Notes: generated by a model from the letters alone, not told the origin. 64,000 bases of DNA from Lentzea sp. NBRC 102530 (GCF_030269365.1 NZ_BSTF01000008.1:186001-250000), one strand, 5' to 3'. Positions 8,295 through 17,219 are shown, counted from the first letter of the stretch. Translations and numbers: made by a program.

Positions 8295-9421
8295 TCAGGA
8301 AGCTCCTCGCGCGCGACACGGCGGAGGCCCACCGGGTCGCGACGCCGTTGGAGCTGTTGTTCGACCTGAGCTTCGTGGTGGCGGTCGCCCAGGCCGCCGC
8401 CTCGTTGCACCACGCCGTCTCCGAGAACCACGCCGGGGCCGGCCTGCTGGCGTTCTGCATGTCGTTCTTCGCGCTCTGGCTGCCGTGGCTGAACTTCACC
8501 TGGTTCGCCAGCGCGTTCGACAACGACGACACGCTGTACCGCGTCATCACGATGGTGCAGATCGCCGGCGTGCTCGTGGTGGCGGCGGGGATCCCCGCCG
8601 TCTTCGAGCACCAGGACTACCGGATCGTGGTCGGCGGCTACGTCGTCATCCGGCTCGCGATGGTGGCGCACTGGCTGCGGGCGTCGCGGGACAACCCGGA
8701 CCACCGGGCCTGCACCCGCCGGTACGCCGGTGGCATCGCGTTCATGCAGGTCCTGTGGGTGTTGTGGGTGCTGGTGGCGCCGCCGGTGCTGCAGGTGCCG
8801 CTGTGGGTCCTGTTCATGATCGGTGAGCTGCTGGTGCCGGCGTGGGCGGAGCGCGCGTCGGCCACGACCTGGCACCCGCACCACATCGCGGAACGGCACG
8901 GGCTGTTCACGCTGATCGTGCTCGGCGAGTCGATCCTCGCGGCCACCCTGGCGTTCCAGAAGGGCTTCGACAGCGGCGAGAACCTCATCTCGCTGGCCGC
9001 CGCGTCGCTGATCATCGTGTTCTCGGTGTGGTGGATCTACTTCGAGGCGCCGACGCACCTGCACAACCTCAAGAAGGCGTTCCTCTGGGGGTACGCGCAC
9101 CTGTTCATCCTCGGAGCGATCGCGGCGCTGGGGGCGGGGCTCGCGGCGTCCGTGGACTACGACCTGCACCTCTCGCACGCGCCGGGGACGACGGTGGCGG
9201 CGTTCACGACCGTGCCGCTGGCGGTGTTCCTCGTGTTCGTCTGGTACGTGCAGGACTGTCCCGGGCAGGACGGGCTGCGCAAGTACCTGCTGCCGGTCGG
9301 GGCGGTGCTGGTGCTGGCGGCGACGTTCGGGCCCGCGCCGATCCACGTGACGGCGGGGATCGTGTTGCTGCTGGTCGTCGCGACCCGGTTGACGCTGGGG
9401 GCTCAGCGCGTCGAGGTGTAG
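8291..9421 (+). CDS. low temperature requirement protein A (LtrA) family membrane protein
   Basis: 376-aa polytopic membrane protein with roughly nine to ten hydrophobic segments. It contains the LtrA hallmark TPLELLFDLSFVVAVAQAA near the N-terminus, and HHIAERHGLFTLIVLGESIL in the centre. LtrA was named from Listeria growth at low temperature, but its biochemical role is not established. The start overlaps the ATPase stop (ATGA), so it is probably transcribed with the importer; a functional link is not implied. The 3' end overlaps the convergent HEAT-repeat gene by 19 nt. Confidence 0.88.
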   Translation: MIRKLLARDTAEAHRVATPLELLFDLSFVVAVAQAAASLHHAVSENHAGAGLLAFCMSFFALWLPWLNFTWFASAFDNDDTLYRVITMVQIAGVLVVAAGIPAVFEHQDYRIVVGGYVVIRLAMVAHWLRASRDNPDHRACTRRYAGGIAFMQVLWVLWVLVAPPVLQVPLWVLFMIGELLVPAWAERASATTWHPHHIAERHGLFTLIVLGESILAATLAFQKGFDSGENLISLAAASLIIVFSVWWIYFEAPTHLHNLKKAFLWGYAHLFILGAIAALGAGLAASVDYDLHLSHAPGTTVAAFTTVPLAVFLVFVWYVQDCPGQDGLRKYLLPVGAVLVLAATFGPAPIHVTAGIVLLLVVATRLTLGAQRVEV

Positions 9422-10530
9422 TCGCGCAGGGCGGCGGGTGAGGTGGGCAGGCCGTGCCTGTCCATCAGGTTCATGAAGCTCGCGAAGTTCCGTCCCTCGA
9501 TCAGCCACGTGCCGGGGGAGCCGGCGAGCACGTCCAGGAGACGGCGTTGGCGTTCGCCCGGGCCGTCGGGGAACGCCATCCGGAGTGCTTCGCCCACGAC
9601 GTGCAGGGCGCTGTAACCGGAGACGGTGGGGATGCCGGCGAGGATCGTGTCGAACGTCCGGTCCGCGTCCCGTTCTCCTGCCTGCCGCAGCACTCTGACC
9701 GCGTAGCTGGCCAGGTCGCCGGAGAGGAACGGGACCTTGTGGTTCGCGGGCAACGCGGTGGCGGCGATCAGGTCGGCGACGGAGGCCAGCGCGATCGCGG
9801 CGCCCCAGCGGGCGATCGGGCGCGGGTCGTCCAGCCCGACGGCGGGGTGGCCGCCGAGCAGGCCCATCGCGACCGAGGCGGTGGCGGCCACCACGCCCTC
9901 CTCGTCGCCGCCGGTCACCTCCGCCAGTGCGGGCAGGCTTTCCGCAGCGTCCTCGGGGAACCAGGCCAGGGTGTACGCGGCCATGCAGGCCACCGGTGGT
10001 TCCCAGGTCAGCAGTTCGCGGAACAGCGGGACGCCGGCGCGGACCGCGTCGTAGGCCCTCACCCAGATGTGCGCGTGCAGCCGGTTCTGGTCTTCTTCGT
10101 CCAGGTCCTCGACGTAGGCGAGGTCTGCCTCGTCCTCGTCGTAGTCGTCGTCGCCGGGGTGAGGAGCGGCGGCCAGCAGAGCGTCGCCGCCGATGGCCTC
10201 GGCGCGGTACCTCGCGACGGGGAACCCGGCGGGCAGCCACCCCTCGTCGTGCCCGACGGCGATGTGGCACAGCAGGTCCAGCAGCTGCGGCTGCTCGTCG
10301 CACTCGGGGGCGGTCAGCGCCTGCAGCAGGAACGGGACCGCGGCGGCGGTGGCCTCGTAGATGGTGCCCTGGTGGAGGATGTTGCCGTTGAGGTCGGACA
10401 GGGCTTCGAGCCGGATCCGCTCGTCCGGCGACACCAGGTCGCGGAGTTGGGCGGGAACGTCGTCCGCCGGCCCGTATGCGTGCGAGAGCCGCGCCCAGTC
10501 CACCTGATCGAGTCCGTCCACGACGGTCAT
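9403..10530 (-). CDS. HEAT-repeat-like protein with acidic insert
   Basis: 375-aa soluble protein made of alternating helical segments resembling HEAT repeats (for example PVACMAAYTLAWFPEDAAESLPAL and GVVAATASVAMGLLG). A strongly acidic insert, DDDYDEDEADLAYVEDLDEEDQ, lies near residues 127-148. No catalytic motif is visible; such proteins normally act as interaction scaffolds. A GGCAGG ribosome site precedes the ATG. It is transcribed against LtrA (19-nt overlapping 3' ends) and divergently from the glyoxalase-fold gene 51 nt away. Similar proteins are common hypotheticals in streptomycetes. Confidence 0.78.
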   Translation of the reverse strand: MTVVDGLDQVDWARLSHAYGPADDVPAQLRDLVSPDERIRLEALSDLNGNILHQGTIYEATAAAVPFLLQALTAPECDEQPQLLDLLCHIAVGHDEGWLPAGFPVARYRAEAIGGDALLAAAPHPGDDDYDEDEADLAYVEDLDEEDQNRLHAHIWVRAYDAVRAGVPLFRELLTWEPPVACMAAYTLAWFPEDAAESLPALAEVTGGDEEGVVAATASVAMGLLGGHPAVGLDDPRPIARWGAAIALASVADLIAATALPANHKVPFLSGDLASYAVRVLRQAGERDADRTFDTILAGIPTVSGYSALHVVGEALRMAFPDGPGERQRRLLDVLAGSPGTWLIEGRNFASFMNLMDRHGLPTSPAALRDYTSTR

Positions 10531-10580
10531 CCTGCCAGGCCGGTTTCGCGGCTTCTCTCCTTTCTGACACCGGTGCTGGA

Positions 10581-10988
10581 ATGATCGTCACCATGACCGG
10601 TGTCCGTGAACTCCGCTTGGTCGTCACCGCCGACGACTACGACGAGGCCCTGCGTTTCTACCGAGACGTGCTCGGTCTGGAACAACGGGCGGCGTTCGCG
10701 TCCGACGGCGGGCGGGTCACGATCCTCGAGGCCGGGCGGGCGACGCTGGAGATCACCGATCCGCCGCACGCCGAGTTCATCGACTCCGTCGAGGTCGGCA
10801 AGAGGGTCGCGGGGCACGTCCGGGTGGCGTTCGAGGTCACGGACTCCGAGGGGACGACCCGCCGGCTCGAGGCGGCGGGGGCCGAGGTGATCGCGGAACC
10901 CACGCGCACGCCGTGGAACTCGCTGAACGCGCGGCTGAAAGCGCCCGCGGGGTTGCAGCTGACGTTGTTCCAGGAGCTGGGCGAGTAG
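10581..10988 (+). CDS. VOC (glyoxalase/bleomycin-resistance fold) protein
   Basis: 135-aa single-domain vicinal oxygen chelate protein: beta-alpha-beta-beta-beta modules with DYDEALRFYRDVLGLEQ at the start and ITDPPHAEF plus LQLTLFQELGE at the end. It could be a metal-dependent enzyme or a drug-binding resistance protein; the family is too broad to say. Start ATG 10581 follows GGTGCTGGA; ATG 10593 is an alternative. The MFS transporter gene begins at the base after its stop codon, so the two are very likely co-expressed. That pairing favours a detoxification role (inference). Confidence 0.85.
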   Translation: MIVTMTGVRELRLVVTADDYDEALRFYRDVLGLEQRAAFASDGGRVTILEAGRATLEITDPPHAEFIDSVEVGKRVAGHVRVAFEVTDSEGTTRRLEAAGAEVIAEPTRTPWNSLNARLKAPAGLQLTLFQELGE

Positions 10989-12149
10989 ATGACGATCTCC
11001 GCTGCCGGGTACCGCGACCTCGCGAACCGGGACGTGCTGGCGTGCGCCGTGGTGACGGTCGCCGCGAAGTTACCGATGTCGATGACGCCGCTGATGATGG
11101 TGTTCCTGACGAGGGGACTGCCGGGCGGGTACGTGCTGGCGGCGTCGCTGGTGGCCGTGTACGTGCTGGGCGAGGTGCTCGGGGCGGCGCTGCTCGGGCT
11201 GTTCCTCGACCCGTCGCGGATGCGCGGGCAGCTGTCGATCGGGCTGGTCGTGGGGGCGGCGGCGTTCACCACGCTCGCGCTCACGCAGAACGTGACGGTG
11301 CTGGCGATCGCGGCGTTCGTGGCCGGGGCCGGGCCCTCGACGACGCCGGGCGGGCTGCGGGCGATGTTGCTCGGGCTGGTGCCCGATGCGTTGGTGCCCA
11401 AGGCGATGGGCTTCGACGCCATGATCACGCAGGTGGTGTGGGCGGTGGCGCCCGCGCTCGTCACGGTGCTGGCGCTGAGCGTCGACCACCGGGCGCCCGT
11501 CGTGGTGTCGGTCAGCCTGGTCGTCGTGGCGGCGTGGCTGGTGTTCATCCTGCCGCGCGGGCACGTGACGTCGAGGTCCGGCACCGCGAAGCCGCGGGTG
11601 GTGGCGTCGGCCTGGCCGATCTACCTGGTGAGCGCGGCGGCGCTGGCGCAGCTCGCGGTGGCGGAGCTCGTGCTGCCCGCGCTGCTGGAACACCGCGGGA
11701 TCGGGATCGGCTGGATCGGGCCGCTGCTCATGGGGTTCGCGGCGTGCAGTGCGCTCGGGGCGGTGCTGTACGGGCTGCGGCCGTGGCCGGGCACGTTCCG
11801 CACGCAGGGGCTGGTGCTGCTGGTCGTCACGGCGACGTGCGTCGGGGCGCTGGCGTTGTTCCCGAACCTGCCGGGCATCGCGGGCGCGTTGCTCGCGGCG
11901 GGGCTGTTCCAGTCGGGGGTGCTGGTGACGCGCAGTCTCGCGTTGCGCGAACGGCTTCCGGTCGGCGCGCACGCGGCCGGGTTCTCGATGATGTACGCGG
12001 TGACCGGCGCGGGGTACGGGCTCACGGCCGTCGTGGCCGCGTGGGCGATGGACGCCGGCAACCCCGTGTGGGCCGTTTTCGGTGGTGTGGCGGTGACCCT
12101 GGTCCTGACAGCGGTCAGCGCGGCCGCCGAACGTCGGCAGCCGCGCTGA
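10989..12149 (+). CDS. MFS transporter
   Basis: 386-aa major facilitator with about 12 transmembrane helices. The loop between TM2 and TM3 contains LFLDPSRMRGQ, a degenerate form of the MFS motif A region. There is no large extramembrane domain. It starts immediately at the stop codon of the VOC gene, so export of a compound recognised by the VOC protein is plausible but unproven. GC at third positions is very high, as in neighbours. It ends 14 nt from the convergent LVIVD gene. Confidence 0.85.
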   Translation: MTISAAGYRDLANRDVLACAVVTVAAKLPMSMTPLMMVFLTRGLPGGYVLAASLVAVYVLGEVLGAALLGLFLDPSRMRGQLSIGLVVGAAAFTTLALTQNVTVLAIAAFVAGAGPSTTPGGLRAMLLGLVPDALVPKAMGFDAMITQVVWAVAPALVTVLALSVDHRAPVVVSVSLVVVAAWLVFILPRGHVTSRSGTAKPRVVASAWPIYLVSAAALAQLAVAELVLPALLEHRGIGIGWIGPLLMGFAACSALGAVLYGLRPWPGTFRTQGLVLLVVTATCVGALALFPNLPGIAGALLAAGLFQSGVLVTRSLALRERLPVGAHAAGFSMMYAVTGAGYGLTAVVAAWAMDAGNPVWAVFGGVAVTLVLTAVSAAAERRQPR

Positions 12150-12163
12150 AGCTTCGGAACTGA

Positions 12164-13645
12164 CTACCCGCGGTAGAAGTTGCCCTGCGTCTGGACGTTG
12201 AGCTCGTCCGTGCGGAACAGCTTCGCGATGAACGTGCGCGGGTCGCGCATGTCGATCACGTCGAAGCCGCGGCCCATCTCCGAGGAGTAGATGTAGCCGT
12301 TGTACCAGTAGGTCGACCAGGTGCCGCCACTGCCGAGGTTCGGCATCGGGCCGCGCTCGAAGAAGCCGATCTCACGCGGCTTGGCCGAGTTGGTGAAGTC
12401 CCACACCGAGATGCCGCCCTGGTACCAGGACTGCACCATGATGTCCTTGCCGGGCACCGGGATCAGCGATCCGTTGTGCGCGACGCAGTTCTCCGAGTCG
12501 GTCTGCATGCGCGGGATCTTGTAGTAGGACTTGAACACCAGCTTGCGGTTCTTGCCCTTGCCGACGATGTCGTAGATGCCGTTGGCGCCGCGGTTCGGGC
12601 CGATCTTCTCGTTGCACGTCGCCGCGCCACCGCCACCGAGCTCGTCGGTGAAGACGACCTTGGTGCCGCTGTTGTTGAACGTGGCGGAGTGCCAGAACGC
12701 GAAGTGCTCGTCGTCCTGCACGCGGTTGATCTCGACCAGGTTCTCCCGGTTCGAGATGTCCCAGAGGACGCCGTCACCCATGCAGGCGCCGGCCGCGAGG
12801 TCGAGCTGCGGGTAGACGGTGATGTCGTGGCAACCCGAGGTGGCCGAGGTGTAGCCGGTCTCGATGTCGCCGACGACGCCGGGGTTACCGCCGTCCGGGA
12901 AGAGGACCGGTGCCTTGAGCAGCGAGGCAGCGGCCGGGTTCTTCACCGGCACCTTGACGATCGAGATCTTGTCGTGCGGCGGCTGGCAGTCCGGGAACGT
13001 GGCGTTCGGCGAGTACGAGGAGACGTAGAGGTAGACGTCCTTCTTGTTCTTGCTCGGCACCATCGTGTGGGTGTGCGAACCGCAGGCGGTCTCGACGGCG
13101 GCGACGTAGCGCGGGGCGCTCTTGTCGCTGATGTCGAAGACCTTGATGCCCTCCCACGACTCCTTGATCGTCGCGGACTGGGAGACGCTCGAGCAGGAGT
13201 TGTCACTGCGCGACGAGTCGGTCGACAGGAACAGCAGGTTCCCGTACACCGAGATGTCGTTCTGGGAGCCGGGGCAGAGGACCTGGCTCTTGATCGAGGG
13301 CTTCTTCGGGTTCCGGATGTCGTAGATCACGAAACCGTCGTAGTTGCCGACGAACGCGTAGTTGTCCTGGAACGCGATGTCCGTCTGCGTCGAGTTGAGC
13401 GGAGCCTGCTTGTCCAGGTGGGCGACCGGGACCATGTTGCGGCTGCGGCTGATCTCGTCGACGCCGGGCAGCGCGGCGGATCCCTCCGCCCGCGACTCGA
13501 GCTGAGCCTCGCTCAGTCCGGCGCCGTCGGCGGGCAGATCAGGCTCCGCGTACGCGGGCCCGGTCGCCGTCGACAGCGTCAGCGCGAGCGCCCCCAGAAC
13601 CGCGAGTGACGCTCTGCGTCGCCGGGTCGTTGCGCGTGAAGACAC
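12164..13645 (-). CDS. secreted LVIVD-repeat beta-propeller protein
   Basis: 493-aa exported protein. An Arg-rich signal peptide (about residues 1-33, cleavage after AYA) is followed by repeated blades of the form AFVGNYDGFVIYDIRNPKKP, IKVFDISDKSAP, GVLWDISNRENL, ISVWDFTNSAKP and FDVIDMRDP, which are LVIVD repeats. Actinobacterial members are abundant secreted proteins of unknown role. Start GTG 13645 has GAGGGGG at the right distance. Asn, Ser and Lys use is higher than in neighbours, as expected for a secreted protein. There is no obvious operon partner. Confidence 0.88.
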   Translation of the reverse strand: MSSRATTRRRRASLAVLGALALTLSTATGPAYAEPDLPADGAGLSEAQLESRAEGSAALPGVDEISRSRNMVPVAHLDKQAPLNSTQTDIAFQDNYAFVGNYDGFVIYDIRNPKKPSIKSQVLCPGSQNDISVYGNLLFLSTDSSRSDNSCSSVSQSATIKESWEGIKVFDISDKSAPRYVAAVETACGSHTHTMVPSKNKKDVYLYVSSYSPNATFPDCQPPHDKISIVKVPVKNPAAASLLKAPVLFPDGGNPGVVGDIETGYTSATSGCHDITVYPQLDLAAGACMGDGVLWDISNRENLVEINRVQDDEHFAFWHSATFNNSGTKVVFTDELGGGGAATCNEKIGPNRGANGIYDIVGKGKNRKLVFKSYYKIPRMQTDSENCVAHNGSLIPVPGKDIMVQSWYQGGISVWDFTNSAKPREIGFFERGPMPNLGSGGTWSTYWYNGYIYSSEMGRGFDVIDMRDPRTFIAKLFRTDELNVQTQGNFYRG

Positions 13646-13735
13646 AGCTTTACCCCCTCTATACGGGTTGGTGGGGGCGAGTATGACCCTTTCGCCTTGC
13701 TAAAGGCCAGGTTCTTTCGGAGGGTTGTGCACTCT

Positions 13736-13753
13736 TTGTCCACACTCGGACAA
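13736..13753. promoter_or_regulatory. inverted repeat TTGTCC-N6-GGACAA upstream of DUF305 gene
   Basis: A perfect inverted repeat (TTGTCC 13736-13741, GGACAA 13748-13753), followed by another TTGTCCG copy at 13776-13782. It lies in the gap between the LVIVD and DUF305 starts and may be an operator. A related pair occurs at 62016-62032. Confidence 0.35.
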
Positions 13754-13837
13754 CCAGTGGGGCAGCTCGGAGTGATTGTCCGGTTTCGCCCTGTCATCGG
13801 CCGTGTGCCAGGTCGAAGGGCCTGGACCGGCGGCTCG

Positions 13838-13853
13838 CGGACTGTATTGTCCG
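13838..13853 (+). promoter_or_regulatory. candidate promoter/operator of DUF305 gene
   Basis: Inverted repeat CGGAC-N6-GTCCG containing TATTGT (13845-13850), a TAnnnT -10 box ending 7 nt before the ATG at 13858. A repressor bound here would cover the -10. There is no Shine-Dalgarno, so the mRNA is probably leaderless. Confidence 0.4.
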
Positions 13854-13857
13854 AAGC

Positions 13858-14463
13858 ATGCGTTCTGGGGTCATGGCCGTCGTCGCTGCGGCCGCACTGC
13901 TCGCCGGCTGCACTTCGTCCGAACCCGCCGCCGCGCCGATCATCGCGCCGGACACCCCCGGTGGTTCGGCGCCGACCGTCGCCCTGTCGGACGTGACGGG
14001 GGCGACCCAGGCGCCGCCGAACGACGCCGACCGCGAGTACGTGGCGATGATGATCGCCCACCACGAGCAGGCGATCGCCATGACGAGGTTCGCCCCCGAA
14101 CGCGCGGAGAACGCGACCCTGAAGGGGCTGGCCGACCGGATCCGGTTCAGCCAGGAACCCGAGATCGGCGCCATGAAGCAGTGGCAGCGCACGTTCAACG
14201 CCATCGGCACGCACGGCGACCACTCGACGATGCCGGGCATGGCCACCCAGGAACAGCTGAACGCGCTGGGAGCGGCGCGCGGCAAGGACTTCGACCGCAT
14301 GTTCCTGGAGCTGATGATCAAGCACCACGAGGGTGCGATCAAGATGGCGACCGACGTGCGCGGCTCCGGGGTCAACGTCCAGGTCGAGGAGATGGCGGAC
14401 GACGTGGTCGCCACCCAGGACGACGAGATCAACCGGATGAGGAAGCTGCTGACTGAGCTGTGA
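13858..14463 (+). CDS. DUF305 lipoprotein
   Basis: 201-aa exported protein with lipobox LAGC (Cys about residue 18), a Pro/Ala-rich linker, and the DUF305 four-helix region with its two His-rich signatures YVAMMIAHHEQAIAM and FLELMIKHHEGAIKM. The paired HH motifs suggest metal (copper) binding; DUF305 proteins often occur with copper resistance genes, though none are adjacent here. It is preceded by a set of TTGTCC/GGACAA repeats. The 3' end overlaps the convergent SARP gene by 35 nt. Confidence 0.88.
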   Translation: MRSGVMAVVAAAALLAGCTSSEPAAAPIIAPDTPGGSAPTVALSDVTGATQAPPNDADREYVAMMIAHHEQAIAMTRFAPERAENATLKGLADRIRFSQEPEIGAMKQWQRTFNAIGTHGDHSTMPGMATQEQLNALGAARGKDFDRMFLELMIKHHEGAIKMATDVRGSGVNVQVEEMADDVVATQDDEINRMRKLLTEL

Positions 14464-16801
14464 GCTTGGCCCGCACGGCCTCGGCTTCCGGACGTCGGAG
14501 GGCCTCGAACATGTGCAACGCGTCGGACCACGCCGCACGCGCGAGTTCGACCTCACCCAGGTCGAGGTGCACGTCGCCGAGTGACTCCTGCGTGACCGCG
14601 ACCCCGTAACGGTCTCCCGCGGTGCGCGCTGCCTCCACCGACAGCCGGTAGTGGTGCGCGGACTCCGCCAGATCGCCGAGTGCGCGCAGGTTGTACGCGA
14701 TGCTGTCGAGGGTCTCCGCCTCGGAGAACCGGTTGCCGAGCTCGCGATGCAGCTCGAGCGCCCGCCGGCACGTCCGCAGAGCTTCCTCGTGCCTGCCCAT
14801 CCGGCCGATGCCCCAGCCGAAGTCGCCCATGGCGTTGGCCAGTCCCATGCGGTCGTCCGCCTTGGCGAAGAGCTCCATGGCGAGGCTCACGTGGCGGACG
14901 GCGAGTTCCAGATCACCGAGCCGTTCGTGCACCGCGAAGATGCTGCGGTGCACGCGTGCGGCGCCGCTGTTGTTCCCGTGCTCCTCGTAGAGCGCGGACG
15001 CTTCGAGCAGATGTGCGATGCACGTGTCGAAGTCGTTGAGGCGGAACCACGTGTGGGCGACGAGGTGGTGCATGCGTGCGACCGCGTCGTCGTCGCCGAG
15101 GCGTTGTGCGGCTTCGAGTGCCGTGGTCAGCAGGGTGTTCCATTCGCGCCAGCGCGCCTCGCGGTCGAAGTACAGGTGCAGGCACCACGGCAGCTGCCAC
15201 GCCTGAGCGTCGAACCGTTCCGCGGCTGCGAGCGCGCTCAGCGAGATCAGGACCTGGTTCTCCGTCTCGAACCACTGCCACGCCTGCTCCTCGTCGACGA
15301 CCAGTTCGGGCACGACTCCTGGCTGGGCGGCGGCGATCGCGAAGTGCCTGCGGTCCTCGCCGAGCAGGCCGTCCGCGTGGTGCGCGCTGTGCAGGTAGTG
15401 GTCGACGGCGCGGTGCAACGCCGCGCGGGTTTCGCCGGGACCGGCCAGTTCCCGCGCGTAGACGCGGACGAGGTCGTGCAGCTCGTAGCGGTCCTTCGCC
15501 AGGGTGACGAGGTTCGCGCGGGTCAGGTCGCGCAACGCCGCCCCGGCGTCGGAGCCGGCGAGGCTCGTGGCCGCGGCCGCGGAGATGTCCGGTCCGGGGT
15601 GGACACCCAGCAACCGGAACAACGTCGCCGCCGCGGTGCTCAACCTGCTGTAGGACAAGGAGAACGCGGCGCGCACGCTGGTGGACGGATCGCCGGTGTC
15701 GAGGAAGTCGAGCCTGTTCCGCTCGTCGGCGAGCTCGTCCGCCAGGGCCGCGAGCGAGAGGTGGGGAGTGGTCGCCGCGCGGGCGCCGACGATCGACAGC
15801 GCGAGCGGCAGCCCGCCGCACGACGCGACCAGCCGTGCCACCGCGTCCGGTTCCGCGGCGACGGGGGCGCCGACGCGTTCGGTCAGCAGGGCGACGGCCT
15901 CGGCGCCGGGCAGCACGTCCAGGTCCAGCACGCGGGCGCCATCGAGGTCCGCCAGGCGGTGGCGGCTGGTGACGACCACCGCGCAGGCGTCGTGGCCGGG
16001 CAGCAGCGGGAGGACCTGCGCCGCGTCGCGCGCGTTGTCCAGCAGGACGACGAGTTTCCTGGCGGCCACCAGTTTCCGGTAGCGGGTGACCTGGTCGTCG
16101 AGGTCCACCGGCACGTGGCCGGTGGGGACGCCGAGCGCGGTGAGGAACCCGCGCAGCGCCTGTTCCGGCCGCACGGGTTCGAGGGCGGGGTCGAAGCCGC
16201 GCAGGTTGACGTGCAGCAGTCCGTCGGGGAAGCGGTTGTTCGCCGCGTCGCACCAGCGGACGGCGAGAGTCGTCTTGCCGACGCCCGCCGGGCCGCTGAC
16301 GACGGTGAGCGGAGCGGGCTCGTCGAGCACGGCCAGTTCGCGACCCCGCCCGGCGAACTGGGCGAGCGGAGCGGGCAGCCGGTGCGGCGCGGGGACGAGC
16401 GCCCCGGCGGCCTCGCGTTCGTCGTCCAGCGCGCCGGCCAGGTGCTCCACGCCGTCGACGTCCTCGAAGGCCCTGCCCCGCCACACCGTGAGCGCCTCGG
16501 CGTGCCGGCCCTGGTCGCGCAGTGAGCGGAAGTCGAGCAGGTCCGAGTCCGTGACGTGGAGCAGGTAGCCGGTGCCGTGCGTGTGCAGGAAGCCCGAGGC
16601 CCCGCCCAGAGCCTGCCGGAGCCTGCTGACGGCCTTGCGGGTGGACGAGACGTCGCCCAGGTCCTCGACCGGCACGACCTCGCCGGCACGCGCGAGCAGG
16701 GTGGCGAGGATGGTCCTGCCGCGTCCGGCGGGCACCGGGACCTCCTGCCCGCCGACCAGCACCCGCAACGGTCCCAGCAACTCGAAACGGACGTCCCCCA
16801 T
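14429..16801 (-). CDS. SARP-like regulator with NB-ARC and TPR domains (reduced BTAD)
   Basis: 790-aa STAND regulator. A winged-helix domain (about residues 1-85, MGDVRFELLGPLRVLVGGQE) is followed by only ~45 residues where the ~150-residue BTAD normally sits. The NB-ARC ATPase comes next (Walker A GPAGVGKTT 170-178, Walker B-like LVVLLDN, GLPL motif in CGGLPLALSIVGA), then a long TPR array to the C-terminus. It probably binds DNA and switches through ATP and peptide or small-molecule sensing by the TPRs. Minus-strand neighbours are not obviously co-transcribed. The reduced BTAD sets it apart from the SARPs at 1-1179 and 36689-39577. Confidence 0.9.
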   Translation of the reverse strand: MGDVRFELLGPLRVLVGGQEVPVPAGRGRTILATLLARAGEVVPVEDLGDVSSTRKAVSRLRQALGGASGFLHTHGTGYLLHVTDSDLLDFRSLRDQGRHAEALTVWRGRAFEDVDGVEHLAGALDDEREAAGALVPAPHRLPAPLAQFAGRGRELAVLDEPAPLTVVSGPAGVGKTTLAVRWCDAANNRFPDGLLHVNLRGFDPALEPVRPEQALRGFLTALGVPTGHVPVDLDDQVTRYRKLVAARKLVVLLDNARDAAQVLPLLPGHDACAVVVTSRHRLADLDGARVLDLDVLPGAEAVALLTERVGAPVAAEPDAVARLVASCGGLPLALSIVGARAATTPHLSLAALADELADERNRLDFLDTGDPSTSVRAAFSLSYSRLSTAAATLFRLLGVHPGPDISAAAATSLAGSDAGAALRDLTRANLVTLAKDRYELHDLVRVYARELAGPGETRAALHRAVDHYLHSAHHADGLLGEDRRHFAIAAAQPGVVPELVVDEEQAWQWFETENQVLISLSALAAAERFDAQAWQLPWCLHLYFDREARWREWNTLLTTALEAAQRLGDDDAVARMHHLVAHTWFRLNDFDTCIAHLLEASALYEEHGNNSGAARVHRSIFAVHERLGDLELAVRHVSLAMELFAKADDRMGLANAMGDFGWGIGRMGRHEEALRTCRRALELHRELGNRFSEAETLDSIAYNLRALGDLAESAHHYRLSVEAARTAGDRYGVAVTQESLGDVHLDLGEVELARAAWSDALHMFEALRRPEAEAVRAKLTAQSAASSSG

Positions 16802-16820
16802 GCGAGGGGAGGCTAACGCC

Positions 16821-17150
16821 CTACTGCTCGGTGCGCTGCTGTGGCAGCACCATGTCCTCGGCGTGCTGGAACGTCTCGACCGCGTTGCCGGTGACGTGCC
16901 GGGCGATGCCGCGGTTGCGCTTGTGGGCCTCGCGGAACGAGTCGGACTTCACCCACGCCCGGAAGTCGTCCTCGGTCTCGAACTCGTTGACCGACACGTA
17001 GGGCTGGTCGTCGCGGGTCGGCTTGAGCAACGTGCTGCGCAGCAGGCCGGGAACACCGGGCAGGAACGTGCGCATGTTGCTGCGGAAGTGGGCCTCGAAC
17101 TCCTCCGCCCGGTCGGCGGGCACGAACAGGCGGTTCGTTGCGATGAACAT
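16821..17150 (-). CDS. antibiotic biosynthesis monooxygenase (ABM) domain protein
   Basis: 109-aa ferredoxin-like dimeric alpha-beta barrel protein. MFIATNRLFVPADRAEEFEAHF, PGLLRSTLLKP and YVSVNEFETEDDFRAWVKSDSFREAHKR match ABM/heme-degrading monooxygenase-like proteins (IsdG/MhuD group in Actinobacteria); the GNAVETFQ end is also typical. Heme degradation is possible but not certain. Start ATG 17150 has GGAGGG upstream. It diverges from a TetR gene over a 81-nt region full of repeats, suggesting that TetR controls it. Confidence 0.82.
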   Translation of the reverse strand: MFIATNRLFVPADRAEEFEAHFRSNMRTFLPGVPGLLRSTLLKPTRDDQPYVSVNEFETEDDFRAWVKSDSFREAHKRNRGIARHVTGNAVETFQHAEDMVLPQQRTEQ

Positions 17151-17160
17151 GAGGGCCCTC

Positions 17161-17214
17161 CTTGATTCCGACGCTCTGTCGGGAACTATTCCAACTCCCC
17201 GTCGGGAAATCAAG
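17161..17214. promoter_or_regulatory. candidate TetR operator between ABM and TetR genes
   Basis: CTTGATTCCGAC (17161-17172) faces GTCGGGAAATCAAG (17201-17214) as an imperfect inverted repeat. A second GTCGGGAA (17178-17185) faces the left arm more closely. The arrangement in a short divergent gap is typical of autoregulated TetR systems. Confidence 0.5.
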
Positions 17215-17219
17215 CGCGA

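Noticed and set aside
7913-10627. 904-codon minus-strand open frame spanning the LtrA and HEAT genes
   Set aside because: Arg/Pro/Gly-rich shadow that crosses several convincing genes.
14651-16525. 624-codon plus-strand open frame opposite the compact SARP gene
   Set aside because: No recognisable motifs and biased Val/Ala/Gly/Arg composition; the minus strand has Walker motifs and TPRs.
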